DNA of 64,000 nucleotides from positions 1,546,001 through 1,610,000 of the forward strand of contig CALNXK010000024.1 of assembly GCA_942486035.1 (NCBI GenBank). The letters run 5' to 3'. The notes under the pieces were generated by a model that was not told the origin of the DNA, made no database searches, and saw only the letters and a list, made by a program, of their open reading frames with translations. Made by a program: the position numbers and the translations under genes. Source of the stretch: Porites lobata (lineage: Eukaryota; Cnidaria; Anthozoa; Scleractinia; Poritidae). Positions 23,601 to 36,102 of this stretch are shown here, in pieces. Numbering within the stretch: position 1 is the stretch's first letter; every line of letters begins with the position of its first letter.

Positions 23601-25077
23601 AGCTCCTCTGTAATAACTTCTGGTCACAGACCTAATATTTCACATCAAAATAAGGTAATTATTTAATGCATGGAAGCATGTAGGTATATGTGAAATTTGT
23701 TTTATATGCAAAATAAGTAGGAGTTATGATTTATAGCCCTCTTATGAGCTCATTCACATCATTCACATTCTTCCTGTGTTTCAGATAAAATCATTGGGAG
23801 TGTTTTTGGAGGAGACGGACATAAAATTGAGAGCATCCCAAGAATATCTACTCATCCCAAGAATATCTACTCATTCAGAGGATTGGCTAGGGTGAGAAAC
23901 AACAACAACCTTGAGTGAGGTTGATATGGGTAATTAGCATAAACGGTATTATTATATACCGGTAAACATCAATGAAATAACAGCAGAGCTCTTGTATGAA
24001 AATGTGATATCTCCACATGTGACACGTTATCTACCACCTGAAAAGATCACTGTTGTTACGGTTACATGATAAATTCTGTCTTAAAAGTGGGATGGTTTGG
24101 AATTTTCTTTGGTGTTTAAATGACAAGTAAAATACTGCAAGGATTTTCTCTACAAGTGAAGAAAAGATTTTTGGAAAGTTTTTTTCTAGACTCAAAGAGA
24201 AATTTTGTATCTCTGCACAGCCATGTAAGTATCCTCTATTTATTCATGATAACATCTGATGGATTCAAAAGAACATGGTATTACCTATTAGAAGTACTTA
24301 CTTATAAATAAAAGGGTTCACTAGCTATGATATAAAAATGCAAACACATAATTATGTTCAATGAATTTGCAAATTAATGCTAGAAGCTATAAAGCATCTT
24401 ATTTTAAAACTACCATCTGTATAGCAACCCCCAAAAGTTGTGTCTCTCAAGCAAAAATTTATTCGCAGGGATATGTACATCTCAGAGCAAGCTGATAGAG
24501 TAAGCATTACTATGTTGATTTACCCACCTGAACCTTTCTTGTCCAGCAGTATCCCAAATTTGCAATTTTACAGACTTCCCTCCAACGTTCACAACTTTAG
24601 AACCAAACTCTACTCCGATGGTGTGGCTAGAATCTTGTTTAACTACCCAAAAAATAATTAATGTTAAGGTTAATGTCGTGCCTTTGTGTGAAATGACAAA
24701 GATGATGAAGAACGAAGTAGCGGGATGCCGAAAATTATGCATCAATATCATTAATTGTTCCTTTTTGACATAGCTCAACTCGCGATCGGTCATGGCGATT
24801 GATGATAAAACAGTGACACTTACACTTTCCCTCTATAAACTGATGTAAAATACACGACTTTCCAGTTCCAGCGCTACCGATCACAAGAAACTTGAAGAGG
24901 AAATCTAAGGAAATAAATAAAATTATTTTATTAAACACGATGGTCGTACAAAGTACATAAATATGCATCTCAACCAAAACAAGAACCGTAAACACGGCTG
25001 CAAGAGCACAAGATCTTTTTCTACACCTTTCTGCTACAGTTAAGGTTATATTTTGCCTTACCATAGGTCTCTGACAT
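20610..25077 (-). CDS. RAB4: Rab4 small GTPase
   Basis: Seven exons: 25062-25077 (MSETY), 24824-24904, 24528-24642, 23569-23631, 23267-23421, 21448-21543, 20610-20719. All introns are GT-AG and the 636 nt sum to 211 aa plus stop. Seen: DFLFKFLVIGSAGTGKSC (P-loop), HTIGVEFGSKVVNVGGKSVK (switch I), WDTAGQERFRS (switch II), GNKKDLDSDREVTFLEASRF (G4), ETSALTGENVEEAF (G5), and the Rab4-typical tail GELDPDRMGSGIQYGD ending in CAC. The two terminal cysteines are the geranylgeranylation site. Family role: Rab4 drives fast recycling from early endosomes to the plasma membrane. The tail GSGIQYGD and the overall close match separate it from Rab2, Rab11 and Rab14. It starts 431 bp from the divergent atlastin ATG. 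Intron 1 is short; the large intron between exons 5 and 6 holds MITE sequence. Confidence 0.96.
21180..21222. repeat. TCTG/TCTA tetranucleotide microsatellite
   Basis: CTGTCTGTCTATCTGTCTGT continuing into CTATCTATCTATC, within a Rab4 intron. Confidence 0.85.
22391..22804. mobile_element. MITE in a Rab4 intron
   Basis: TACCGTATTTATTCGAATAA on the left and TTAATCGAATAAAATACGGTA on the right are terminal inverted repeats. The interior repeats AATAAGCGCCCA. It appears nested in a longer repeat (about 22130-23150) with GTGTCCGTATTAA-like phrases at both ends. Confidence 0.65.
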
Positions 25078-25508
25078 TTTTTCCAAGCAAGTAGAACGAA
25101 ATAGGAGAAAATCTGAAAGAGGAACACAAAATGTCCGCCAGTTTGAAAATTTCCCAGGATTCTACATAATAAGGAAGAACGGCAGGAAGAACAGGTTTTC
25201 TCTAGAGTAGGGCTGGGAATGTTCTTGACAATATTTTTCAGCTAAATCAGAAAATTGACCTCGAAGTTATTTTCAGGTATTTGAATGTTAGAAAAAGGTG
25301 AGAAAATTTTATTTTACAAGGAACTTTTCGCCTTTATTGAGGCCATTCTATGTTAAATTCTTTTATTTTTCATCATGTCACCCACCCCTCCCAAAGTATT
25401 CCGGAACGAGCAAGACCGTCCCATGATGCTTTGTGATCGGAAGTAGTTGCGCGGCCATTTTAGAAAATAACAAATCAAGAGTCGATTTCAACGACTTCAA
25501 GTAACAAG
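25078..25508. promoter_or_regulatory. Shared upstream region of Rab4 and atlastin
   Basis: The two ATG codons point away from each other, 431 bp apart. No other gene lies between. A bidirectional promoter is inferred from spacing only. No TATA box or defined factor site was identified. Confidence 0.5.
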
Positions 25509-28500
25509 ATGGATGTTGATCAAGTCGATGGTAATAATCGCTGATACTCACATTTCACCCAGTAGAGTTAATTATTCGCTTAACTTGCAGTTGCTTTTTG
25601 TTTTTCCAAGTGGGTAAAGATACAACGACGCAGTCCCAAGAACGCGATTTGGATTCAAAACTTCTGGGCGCGCGGCCTGTGCCGGTTGTGGTGGCCACGG
25701 AAAGTCACAGTTTTGAGTTGGACGAAAAAGCTTTGGAAGACATCTTACTTCATGAACGTGTCAGAGATAAAAAGGTTGCTGTAGTGTCAGTTTCGGGCGC
25801 CTTTAGGAAGGGAAAGTCCTTTTTACTGGACTTCTTTCTGCGGTACTTGGACCGAGAGGTGAATTTTAGAAATAGTACATGCTTGTACATATTTAGGTTT
25901 ATTAAAGCTTAATAAGTGTTGAATATGAGCAAGCTTTTTCTTAACGATTTTGCTTTATTGCTGGTTTGTACATGAACCAGATTTTCTCATGGATATTTTC
26001 CTTAAAATCGGCTCTGTTTAATGAGTTAAATATAAACCTAATAATACATGTAAGCTCATTCCTCGAATTTGAATTATTTATAGTTGGTGGTGAATGCTGC
26101 GTTTATTGATACAGGTGGAAGTTCTGGGGAATCTGACCTCAGCGAATGCAAAGTTTCTACCATTCTAGCAAACTGTTTATCCACGACTGTGAAAGGATAT
26201 TATTTTCTGAAATACCGTGCATGAAAAAAAAAAAAAATCTCAAACTGAAAAGGTGCTAATGCATTTATGCAATCTGTGCCCTCAAAATGTACTATGTTCT
26301 GGCCATTAGGGAATGTGAAATGTTGCCAACCGAGGTATCTTCTTATGCAAATGTTTGGTTCCCTTTTACTTGAATGTTTTTTTCATAAAGCCATTATGAA
26401 AGGCCAGAACATATGAACCTCTTTGTTCAAACAGATAGGTGAAGATGGCAGTCTCTTCAGTCAGACAAAATTGAACTTTGCACTTCTAAAAAAATAATCA
26501 AAATTGGGTTTCTAAAAGTAATTTTTTTCAGTTGATAATAAGAATTCAGAGTTTCTTTAGTGGACATATGGGGGTTCTCTTCTTGTGCTCTTTTTTGTTT
26601 TGTTTTTATTTATTCATTTGTATGTTTGTTTGTTCACATTTTTGTATTTTTTAACACTTCTTTTTTGTAAATGGAAATATATAAAATGACTCATATTTTG
26701 AACTGTGGATAAACACAGCCTGGGCTGTGCTCTAGCAGAGCCTGGTGGCCCCTGGCGCCTAACTTTTGCCCTCGGGCGACTAGAAAATCTCAGACTTTTC
26801 ATACAAATTATATGCTGGGCACCCTTTTATTTTAAAGTTTCAGAGCACTGGGCTACAGGCAATTTTCGTTAGAGCTCAGTCTTGTAAACATATGAAAGAA
26901 GAAATGATCCTCACAGTTAATTGAACAACCTGAGCGGATGAAAAAAAACCTGAAAACAATTCGCGCGTCACTGAAAACTCAACCCTGAGTCAGTACTTTG
27001 TACATGATCGTTAGTTTACTTTTGAAAGGTTGTTGTCTATTACATATAAATTTTATTAAATGTAAATATCTGATTTTATTCATTTAATTAGACCAAAAGA
27101 TTTCTTCAAATATTGTTCAATTTTATTCATTTAATTAGACCAAAAGATTTCTTCAAATATTGTTCAATTTTAACTTTATCATTATTCTCAAATCTTATTG
27201 AGAACCCTCACTTTATACAGCGTGCAAAAAGAGTTGTGTCCGATGGCCGGGAGCTAGCGGATTTTGCTATCGGGCTAGTGAATTCTGTTTTTAACTTGCC
27301 CGACGGGCAAGTGATGTCTTCTTAGGAATTCAGATAACAGAAGAACTGTGAAATCGATTCTGCTAGTCAAAAAGTTTTTGGGGCTAGTTGAAATGACATC
27401 TGGGCTAGTAAATGCTAGCTTCAGCTTGCCCAAATGGCAAGCTGTAAAAATGATTTTCTTTGCACCCTGTTAAACCATTAATTAACCTTGCTGATTTAAC
27501 AGTTATTATAATTCTTGCCAGGGAACATATCCAGACTGGATTGGTGGCGAAAAAGAAGCTCTGGAGGGTTTTTCTTGGAGAGGAGGATCAGAGCGAGATA
27601 CAACTGGTATACTTCTCTGGAGCAAGCCTTACATTAAAACACTGCCCAGTGGCGAAGAGGTCAGTACAGTGAAAAAAAAGGTGGCCAAAACGTGTCTTTT
27701 CTTTCCTAGAGCTGGCAGCTTACAGGAATGGTTTTGTGTGAGCAAAAAGTTCAAATGCAGTGTTTTGTCAAGCCTGTTATAAGTAGAACTGTCTCTTCAT
27801 AACAGTGTCCATTTAGGGGCCTTCCACTGGTTGTTATTATATACATTCTGCAACAGGACAGGTTTCCATTTTTTTTCCAATTCAGTATGATATTCAAACT
27901 ATAGGAGGTATGCTTTTCTTGAGGAAACTCTGTATCATGTCTCTTATGCTAGTAATTGTTAATGATAGGGCAGTGATTTTATTACAAGTCTTAGTCCAGA
28001 ACCGTTGAGTCCCAGTTCAAAACACAATAATTCCTAAATTGAAAATGCTGAGGCTTTTATGTGACACCAGACAGATAAAAGATATTCTTTTGTAAAGCAC
28101 AGTGAAAACTAAAAGAAATATGCGTCATTAAACAACAGCCACAAGAACAGCCACAGAAATCACATGAATTGGATATTCTGCAAAAATATGTTCAAATTGA
28201 TCGATCAATCGATCTTTGCATTTTACTGGACATGTGCCATTAACATCTTTGTGTCTTTGGGGATTTTTAAGAATTAGGGATGCAGTACTCAGAGGTAACA
28301 AAATCGCTGAGTAAGCATACAGGGTTGCCTCTCTGATTTCAAGCTGCAGGTTGTAAGCATTTAGTAGGTGGGGAAGTTGCAGAAGTTCAGAAGGTCATGC
28401 TCATAGCAGCCAGGTGAAGTCCCCAGCCCCCACCCTTAAATGTCAGCCCTGTCGTGCTGTCTGGTAATAATAATATTATTCTGTAATTCAGTATTGTGAG

Positions 28501-31500
28501 TTCATACATGCATGTAAGAAAAAAAAGTCCAGGATAAATAGGCCGGATGTAAAATGGTTTACAGCACATTAACTTGCGTGTGGCTACTCCTCTTTACTTA
28601 TTAGAGAGTTTAAGCATGGCGTTTACGGCAAATGGGAAAGATGAGTTTGTGCCATATGACCAAGTTTTCCATTTACTTATTGCTTACTGTTGATCATTAT
28701 AACTACACGAAAATTGGTAGATTCACGCCAATTCTATCCATCATGTTCAATTGCTTTAAGCTGTTTTTATCTGCCCATTTCTCATTTTGTGTCTCAACTT
28801 GAATCTCACATCTGCCAATTGCCATAAACGCTATGCTTAATCTCTCTTGTTATTGTTATCATTATTATTATTATTATTTATTTATTTACTGATTGTGATG
28901 GTTTCTTCAACAGGTTGCAGTATTGTTAATGGACACTCAAGGTGCATTTGACAGCTCTTCAACTGTGAAAGACTGTGCAACAATCTTCGCACTCAGCACC
29001 ATGACTAGTTCAACACAGGTGATGTATACTGCAAAATCAGTGTGAACGAGTTTCTCTTGATAACAAGGATAAAATCCTAAAACTGAATAATCATTCAAGG
29101 CACATTATTTAATTTTGTGATGCTGGAGATAGGTGCTTAATCAAGGATGATTTCCTTTTTTTTTGCTCTGAGCATTTTAAGCCAAAACACCCACATTGCC
29201 ATAAACTTGTGAAAAAACATGAGGTGACTGGAAGAGGTTTGTGCCCACATCAATGTCCAGTTTAAGTATGTGGATTTAACATTAAGAAAACAATAATTAT
29301 TTAAAACAACTTTTCTAACCTAGGGTTTCTTCTTTTTCTATAATAGGTTAGGTTACTACAAAAGCTATTCAGCCAGGGGGTGGAAGGGGGGAGGGGGGTG
29401 TTGTGCCATCCTTTAGGGTGGGTGCTTAGTATAATGTTAGACTCCAATATACAAAATGAATGTTGCTTTTAATGAGCACTGCCTGCTTGCTGGCTTACAG
29501 TACAAGCCTCTGTAAAATTTTGTTTATTCTAACATTATTGTGCTTTGTCTGTATTTTTTTTTTTTTTATTCAAGACATTTATTACTATAATTACAAAGAA
29601 CTACTTAAAAAGAAAATAATTACAAAGTTCTAAACAACCGCAATAACAGACATACTTACAATTATCTACATTTCACAATTATATACATTACAGCCACAAA
29701 ACAGCCGCGCAATTGCCGAATGAGGCTTATTTTACAAAGAATTAATTAATACTTAATTATGTAGATAAAAGAGAGATTAACACGTAATATTTACAGTATG
29801 CTCTGAAATAAAAACAAAAACATAACCACACATACAAAAATAAAAAATACAAAAATACAAAACTACAAAAAAAAAGTGTCTAATAAAAGATTACATTTTT
29901 AATTACATACTCACGAACTTAATTAAAGGGGAGAAATGTCTTTTGGCCATTTTTCATAAAAGGTTTCTAATTTATTATTCTTAGCGGAAATATATTTTTG
30001 AACTTGGTATTTAATTCTTACTTTAAATTTGAAACCTTCGATGTTTGGAAGTACCTGTTTCTTTCTGCAATCCCAAAAATACAATTTACCAATTAATATC
30101 AGATAATTTAATTTTAACAAGGGGCATTTTGACATCGTTATTTCAATTATAACCTCTCGTAAACACAACCTGTGAAATTCCTTTGTTATTGTTAAATAAT
30201 ACTGTTCAACATTTTTCCACAACATTTTTGAGTGCTGACAGTAAAATAGAAAGTGACATAATGTTTCCTGTTCAGTCTTGCAAAAAGTACATTTGTCATG
30301 CTGGAGATATCCAATTTTAAAAAGTTTTGCATTAGTGTAAAGTATTGAATTTAAAACTTTATATTGAAAGGATTTGACATAAGGCTCCTGTGTTGTCAGG
30401 TGGGGAAGGTTGTAAGCAATTTTTAAGTCTTCGTCAGATAAGCCAAAATCATGTTTTAAATTCTTTGCATTAGTAGGTAATTGTGCGTTATTTGATATTA
30501 TTGTGCTTCATATTGCGCTTTGTCTGTAGATCTATAACATAACACAGAACATACAAGAAGATGATCTTCAACATCTTCAGGTAGGCAATAGTCATGAAGT
30601 TGTTGATAAATTCACTGAGTTGAAGGTGTCTAAAACAGTTTATTGTACACTGTATCTTATATTTCTCCAGCTTTTTACAGAGTATGGGAAACTGGCAATG
30701 GAGGAAAGCAACATTAAACCATTTCAGGTAGAGTAATGGTACAACTTTTATTGTACTAAAGTTACTAAAAGAACATTAGCAAAAAAAATAATAAATAATA
30801 ATTTTAATAAACTATAAGGAATTCTAGCCAGACTTACTAGCTCGAAGTTTAAGGCATACTGGTATACAGACAACTTTCACCTTTCGGACACCTCGCTATT
30901 ACAGACAGCTGCTTAATCCCCATAAAAAATTATAGACATTTGACTCAAACAAACTTCCGCTAAATTACAACTCTCGCTAAGGGTGGATTTCCACTGTCAC
31001 GTAAATTTTTATGTATGTGCGCACATAAATTTTACATGCATAAATAAAATAGAGGCAATGTATGGAAGGTCACGTGCACATGCTAGGGAAAGAAGATAAG
31101 GACAATAGGCATTCTGCTTAATCTTCTATTTCAGAGATTAGTGTTCTTGGTGCGAGACTGGAGTTTTCCATATGAGGCTCCATATGGATCCACTGGAGGA
31201 AACCAAATTTTGGAGAAACGTCTGCGCATGACAGAAAAACAACATTCTGAGCTGATGCAAGTAAGGAGGCACATTAAGTCATGCTTCAGTAACATTGGAT
31301 GCTTCTTGATGCCCCATCCTGGACTGAAAGTTGCCACAAATCCCACATTTGATGGTAGTTTGAAAGGTTTGTGGATTACAAGACGTTTCTCGATGTCATG
31401 TTCAAAGCATCAAGCTGTTAAATGAAAGCATGTATCATTATATTAAATTCATTCCATTTTGACTGAAAAGTATTTTTCTTAATGACTGCCGTGACTGTGG

Positions 31501-34500
31501 CAGGGCTAGCTCACTTGGAAAGGCTCTTGTCTGCAAAGAGGAGGTTGTCGCTTGGATTTCCTGGAGGGGACCCCTACTAAGCATCTAAAAATAACTGAGA
31601 AATGAAGTACTGCCTTTGCCCTGCAATCGGTTAGACCTTTTTGTGACTTGGATTACCACATAAAATCGCAGTCCCATTTCCAGTAGGGGAATTAAAAATA
31701 TTGTCCTCAATTTTTTATCTGTTTACCTTGGGGGTAAATACATTGACACTTAAATAAAGTGCATTTAAAAGTTGTGCTTTATCTGGTGGGACTCTGATTG
31801 TTTTAAAAACCCCCTGGGGAGAAGGTAATTCAGGGTTCACAAATTACAGATTAGTGCCATCTGCAGGGGCGGATCCAGAAAATTCAGGAAGGGATGGCCG
31901 GGACAATAGTCAGCCATATCTAGATACTTTTTATTTTTCTGAGTTTCAAAGAAAAAGGGGTGGCCGCTGTCCCCACAGCTCACTCCTAAATCTGCCCTTG
32001 CATCTGCATCTGCAGATGTAAATATTGTTATTCAGGATTCGTAAAGGTCGTGGAAAACCGGGAAAGTCATGGAATTTTAACATTTCATTTTCCAGGCCTG
32101 GGAATTCATGGAATATTAAAGTCTTTTTTTGATAGATTAGTTATGGCCGATGACAAGGCAAGGACAATGTAAGATAGACAGAAGTGATTGAACAGTTCGA
32201 ACGCCACGCATTTTGGTGGACACCAGAGTTTGTGTCTGTTGAACTGTTTAAGGTCCAAAAATACCCTAAAACAAGGAAAGTCCTAAAAAATTTTGAAAGT
32301 GACAGCTAAAACTTAGGTCATGGAAAACTTAAAAAGGTCATGGATAAAGTCATGGAATTTGAAGAGCCCAAAAGAGTACAAACCCTGTTATTTAATTATC
32401 ATGTATCTGATTAATTTGTCGGAACAGATATTGATGAGGAGTTTAAGACGCAGTTACGAGAGATAACCCCTTCAGTTCTCTCCATTGACAACTTAGTTGT
32501 AAAGAGCATAAATGGAGAAGAAGTTACTTGTAGAGGACTGGTGGAGTATTTTAAGGTCAGTAATAGCTGTTGATAATTTTTGTGACAGTTAGAGCCATGG
32601 CTAAATAGCAGTTACTTGCAAAACAATGGCTGGTACAACTTTTACCACGTTTGCATGAGACAACCCCTTACATGATGAGACTATATTTTGAGTTATAGTT
32701 TGATCGCATAAGGGAGGAGTTCGCTCATGAGTGGTAATCAAATGGGCTGAACGAGGAATAAGTAATACACGCTGATTTGCTTTCCATAACACAATGAGAC
32801 GGTGGCCAAGTACTGTTAACTGAAAAAATCCTACCTACTCTCCTAGCTTGTTTAGTGTTGTAAATAAAAATGTTACTTGTAAATTAGAAACTGAAAAAAA
32901 GAATATATAAAGGTTATTTATAGTATGCTTAGCTTAACTAGCTAATTTACAGGCGCTCCACTCGTATAATTAGAAACAAGTAATATCAAACAGAACATAA
33001 CAAGATTAAAAACCCCAACTGACAGGAGGCAACCATTTAGCTATAACAATCTTGGCCGCAATGAGTTAAACTCAGGACAGCCAAGAACAAATCCAGCTAG
33101 TGGCCTGAGTGTGACTTGAACCTTGGACCGCCAGCTAGGATTTGACCTCGAGACAACTGAGAATAAATTCAGCAGGTGACTCAAACCCGGAACTGCCAGA
33201 GATTTGCGAGTCCTTCGCGCTGGCCACTCACCCACGCTACCCGGCGAAATTGTTTGTGCTAACTAGAATGACTTCTTGTATGCATGCTGATAAATAGTGA
33301 AGCCAGTGTAAGTCACAATGTGATCAACTACCGATTGTTAGCTTGTGTACTTCTCACTCTAGATGTACACAGGCCTCCAATCATAGATAAGCTCTAGGTT
33401 TCTTTTTGTAACAGGCCTACATGAAAATTTTTCAAGGAGAAGAGCTACCTCAGCCCAAGTCTATGTTATTGGTAAGTATTTTTTTGCCGTTGTTGTTTTA
33501 GTAATCAGACATTAGACTGCCTTGTTTATACGCTATGTTTGATGATTACTTTATCTTGTTTTTGTTTTCTAGGCGACAGCTGAAGCTAATAACCTTGCCG
33601 CTCTGGCAAGTTCAAAGGACTCCTACACAAAGCGGATGGAACTGGTGAGCTTTAGCACTCAATTGATTTCTTTTATTTTCCACTCAAGCGACGAAAAAAG
33701 CTTGTAGTGGAGTCACCTTAAAGTTATAAGTAAACGGAAAGCTGTTTCACTTCTAACCCGCGCCAGAAACGAAAGTAAACTCTGGATAAGTCCGTCTGCG
33801 AAACAGCGCCAAAGTCCTTGATCTGGGCTTCCACCTGTGTACCAGGATTTGAGAATACACCATGATTGGCCTGTTAAAAAAGCCATTGTCGATTTGCCAA
33901 TCAGGATGAAAGGAAATTCGAAACGCACTTCCGGTAATTCGTTGAGTTCGTCGGGGGGCCAGAATAAGGATCTCGGGAATGTTTCGCAGACGTTACTAAC
34001 CGCAGTTTGATTACCTCTCCGATGCAGGCTATTTCCCTTCTCGCCCTGTGTAGCCATTGCCTTTCAACGCTCGCGCGTCTTTCACCTGTCAAGAACGATA
34101 AGTACGCTGTTCAAAAGAGCATTGTTTGGCCCCCAAATTACATAAGTGAAACATAGATAAAAGATTTCTTTCACAACTTTTCAGTTAAAAGAACTGAAAA
34201 CCTCTTCGAATTTTTTTTTTCGTGATTCTCTCGTATTCGAAGCGCGCGTTCCTCACCTGCTCTCTACTTCTACCCCGTGGCATGGGCACGAGATATTTTT
34301 TAGCGCCAAAATTGAAAACGGCGGCGCTATCCAGGGAGGATAACGCGCCCGATGAGAGAGGAAACTACTTCTCCTTGCGCGTGCGCCCTCCTCTCGCGCG
34401 CATCACTTACTTTGCTCCCCGTATTCCTCATGCGCCTGCTACAAAGGCTAAATCCCTCGCCCTAGTTTTCTCGCTATTTGTCTTGTTCCTTCAGTTTAGA

Positions 34501-35865
34501 GAGGTTGTGAATAGTCCAATTACGTGATAATGGTTTTTGTTTTTCAGCTTTGTGGTGGTGATACCCCATATTTAGCCCCTCACGAACTAGAAAAGAAGCA
34601 CGCCGAAGCCAAGGAAACATCGTTAGCCATATTTCATGGAACGCGCAAGATGGGAGGAATTGAATTCAGCAAGGAGTACGCCGAAAGACTACTCAAAGAA
34701 ATCGACGAGGCATTTGAAAACTTTGAGAAGCTTAACGATGGAAAGAACATCTTTAATGCCGCCCGCACACCCGCAGTCTTCTTCACGCTTGTGGTGCTGG
34801 GTTATTTTTTGGCGACCGTGTTTGGTTCGATTGGACTTGTTTCGTTTGTGCGCATGTGCAATCTCGTGATTTGGTCTGGACTGCTGGCCATTGTAGTGTG
34901 GTCTTATATCCGATTCAGTGGAGAGTTCAGAGAGTACGGTGCTAAACTGGATCACTTTGCAGAGCTTGTCTGGGATGAGGCAAGTATCTCATCTCCCTGA
35001 TCTGTAGACCTTGTAGGTGACGGTTTTGTTGGAGCGACGTGAAGGAAAATTTGTTTGTGGCTAGCCCCAGCGAAACCGCCCGCCCTCGGGCCATAACGAG
35101 ACCTTTTCTCCCCTTCGCCCATCCCCTTTAAGGGATTCCACCCACCATGCAGCCAACCTTTCGCTGTTATTTTCGACCGCTTGACACTGAAAGACTTGAT
35201 CTAGTCTCCCTATTCTGAGACCTATCCCGCAGTAAAAGAAAGAGTAAGCGAAAGCATGAGGGTTAATGAGGTGGGTGAGATGGGGTGGCACAATCTACTT
35301 TCTAAAAGCCCTTTATGAGTTAAACAACAGCTTTGACTGAGCGCAAAGTTTGTTTGTTCTATCTGTAGTTGCGTATGATCAATCAATTTTAACGATTTAA
35401 ACGACAAATTATGTGCATCTGGCGTTTTTCGTTGATCACCGACAACTGGCGTTTCGTGCAGGTCTTCTTTTAATTGTGTGTGATCGTCAAATTGTCAGCA
35501 ATGACATTTTCTAACCTAACGTGGGTCTGGCAGGGGATGATTGAACAGGGAAAAGATCCACCCGGGGTTAGTCAGGAGTCCTTGGGCTCCTGGGGTAGTT
35601 GAGTCGATTTATTATTCGAAGAAACTGCAATGAAAATTAGATCTAGCGAGGGCAAACGTAAAGTCGATACTGTAATTACGGAGTTTCTTCTTTTCTGTTT
35701 GTTTGTACGTTTAAGGTTTTTGGGACTGATGGAATTTCGTGAGTCTGTATTGTTAATTTTCTTGTTTCTTTGCAGGCGTTTATGCCGGCTTACAATGCCG
35801 CTTTTCAGCGTGGAGTTCAAGCTGTAATAGCAACGCAGTCACGCTCAACAAGGAAGACTAATTGA
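25509..35865 (+). CDS. ATL: Atlastin, dynamin-like GTPase of ER membrane fusion
   Basis: Twelve exons: 25509-25530, 25611-25858, 27522-27659, 28914-29018, 30530-30580, 30671-30727, 31135-31366, 32428-32555, 33415-33471, 33573-33644, 34548-34979, 35776-35865. They total 1632 nt, 543 aa. Seen: P-loop SGAFRKGKS (about 69-77), GFSWRGGSERDTTG, MDTQG (about 142-146), FLVRDWSFPYE with the RD motif (about 214-215), HPGLKVATNP, CRGLVEYFKAYMKIFQGEEL (middle domain), and TAEANNLAALASSKD. Exon 11 carries IFNAARTPAVFF and two hydrophobic hairpin segments (about 445-470 and 476-491), then YIRFSGEFREYG. A short C-terminal tail follows. Family role: homotypic fusion and branching of ER tubules. The last intron uses a GC donor (GAG|GCAAGT). 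Most remaining introns are GT-AG with matching phases. The start context is AAGATGG. Confidence 0.95.
27074..27167 (+). repeat. Perfect 47-bp tandem duplication
   Basis: The unit beginning TTTTATTCATTTAATTAGAC occupies 27074-27120 and is repeated exactly at 27121-27167, in atlastin intron 2. The absence of differences suggests a recent event or an assembly duplication. Confidence 0.95.
27218..27470. mobile_element. Inverted-repeat element in atlastin intron 2
   Basis: ACAGCGTGCAAAAAGA on the left and TTTCTTTGCACCCTGT on the right are inverted ends, only 51 bp upstream of exon 3. The interior repeats GGGCTAGT and CTTGCCC phrases. Confidence 0.55.
29554..30510 (-). mobile_element. 5'-truncated LINE inserted beside atlastin exon 5
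   Basis: The minus strand encodes the C-terminus of a LINE ORF2-type protein. It includes LNSILYTNAKLFKIGYLQHD, then a CTFCKTEQETLCHFLFYC zinc-knuckle-like motif (C-x2-C-x8-H-x4-C), and ends KWPKDISPL-stop at 29923. A poly-T run at 29554-29567 is the poly(A) tail. Flanks are an 18-bp direct repeat: TATTGTGCTTTGTCTGTA at 29536-29553 and TATTGCGCTTTGTCTGTA at 30511-30528. That is a target-site duplication with one mismatch. Only the last part of the element is present, as usual for target-primed insertion. Confidence 0.85.
31502..31690 (+). mobile_element. Degraded SINE copy in an atlastin intron
   Basis: GCTAGCTCACTTGGAAAGGC resembles a decayed A-box head. AACTGAGAAATGAAGTACTG matches the body of the SINE at 655-890. 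The B box is eroded. Confidence 0.5.
32950..33243 (-). mobile_element. tRNA-derived SINE, second family
   Basis: On the minus strand a head near 33240 reads GTGGGTGAGTGGCCAGCGCG and, after about 35 bp, GTTCCGGGTTTGAGTCACC, tRNA A- and B-box-like. The body runs to about 32950. It lies in atlastin intron 8. Confidence 0.5.
33700..34100. other. Unassigned sequence in atlastin intron 10
   Basis: Overlapping minus-strand open frames (up to 114 aa) occur here without recognisable domains or splice context. The block may be a dispersed repeat. I see no support for a gene. Confidence 0.3.
34980..35000 (+). CDS. Read-through end of atlastin exon 11 (possible short isoform)
   Basis: If the GC-AG intron after 34979 is not spliced, the frame reads on as ASISSP and stops at 34998-35000. 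This gives a 520-aa form without the exon-12 tail. GC donors are often weak and alternatively used. Whether this isoform is made is inference. Confidence 0.4.
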   Translation, partial: ASISSP

Positions 35866-36102
35866 ACAAACTAGTTCAGAGATATCAGGAAAATTTGTTT
35901 CGCCCACTGGCGTATTACTTTCAGAAACATTGAAAGAACTTAGGCAGCTGTTATTATTTGCACTCTTAAATTGCAAGAACCTTTTGAGTGTGTTTTGCGA
36001 CGTGAGACTTCAAATAGCCTGTGTTAACTTTGGCGATTATGATTACAATTAATGTAAGGTGACTTCTTTTCAACGTTTTTCAGGGACCGAAGCGTCCATG
36101 CT

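Noticed and set aside
29923..30225. 100-aa minus-strand open frame as a host gene
   Set aside because: It is the C-terminus of a LINE protein with zinc-knuckle-like motif, poly(A) tail and target duplications.
33713..34092. 114- and 63-codon minus-strand open frames inside an atlastin intron
   Set aside because: No domain or signal recognised. Composition suggests a repeat rather than a nested gene.
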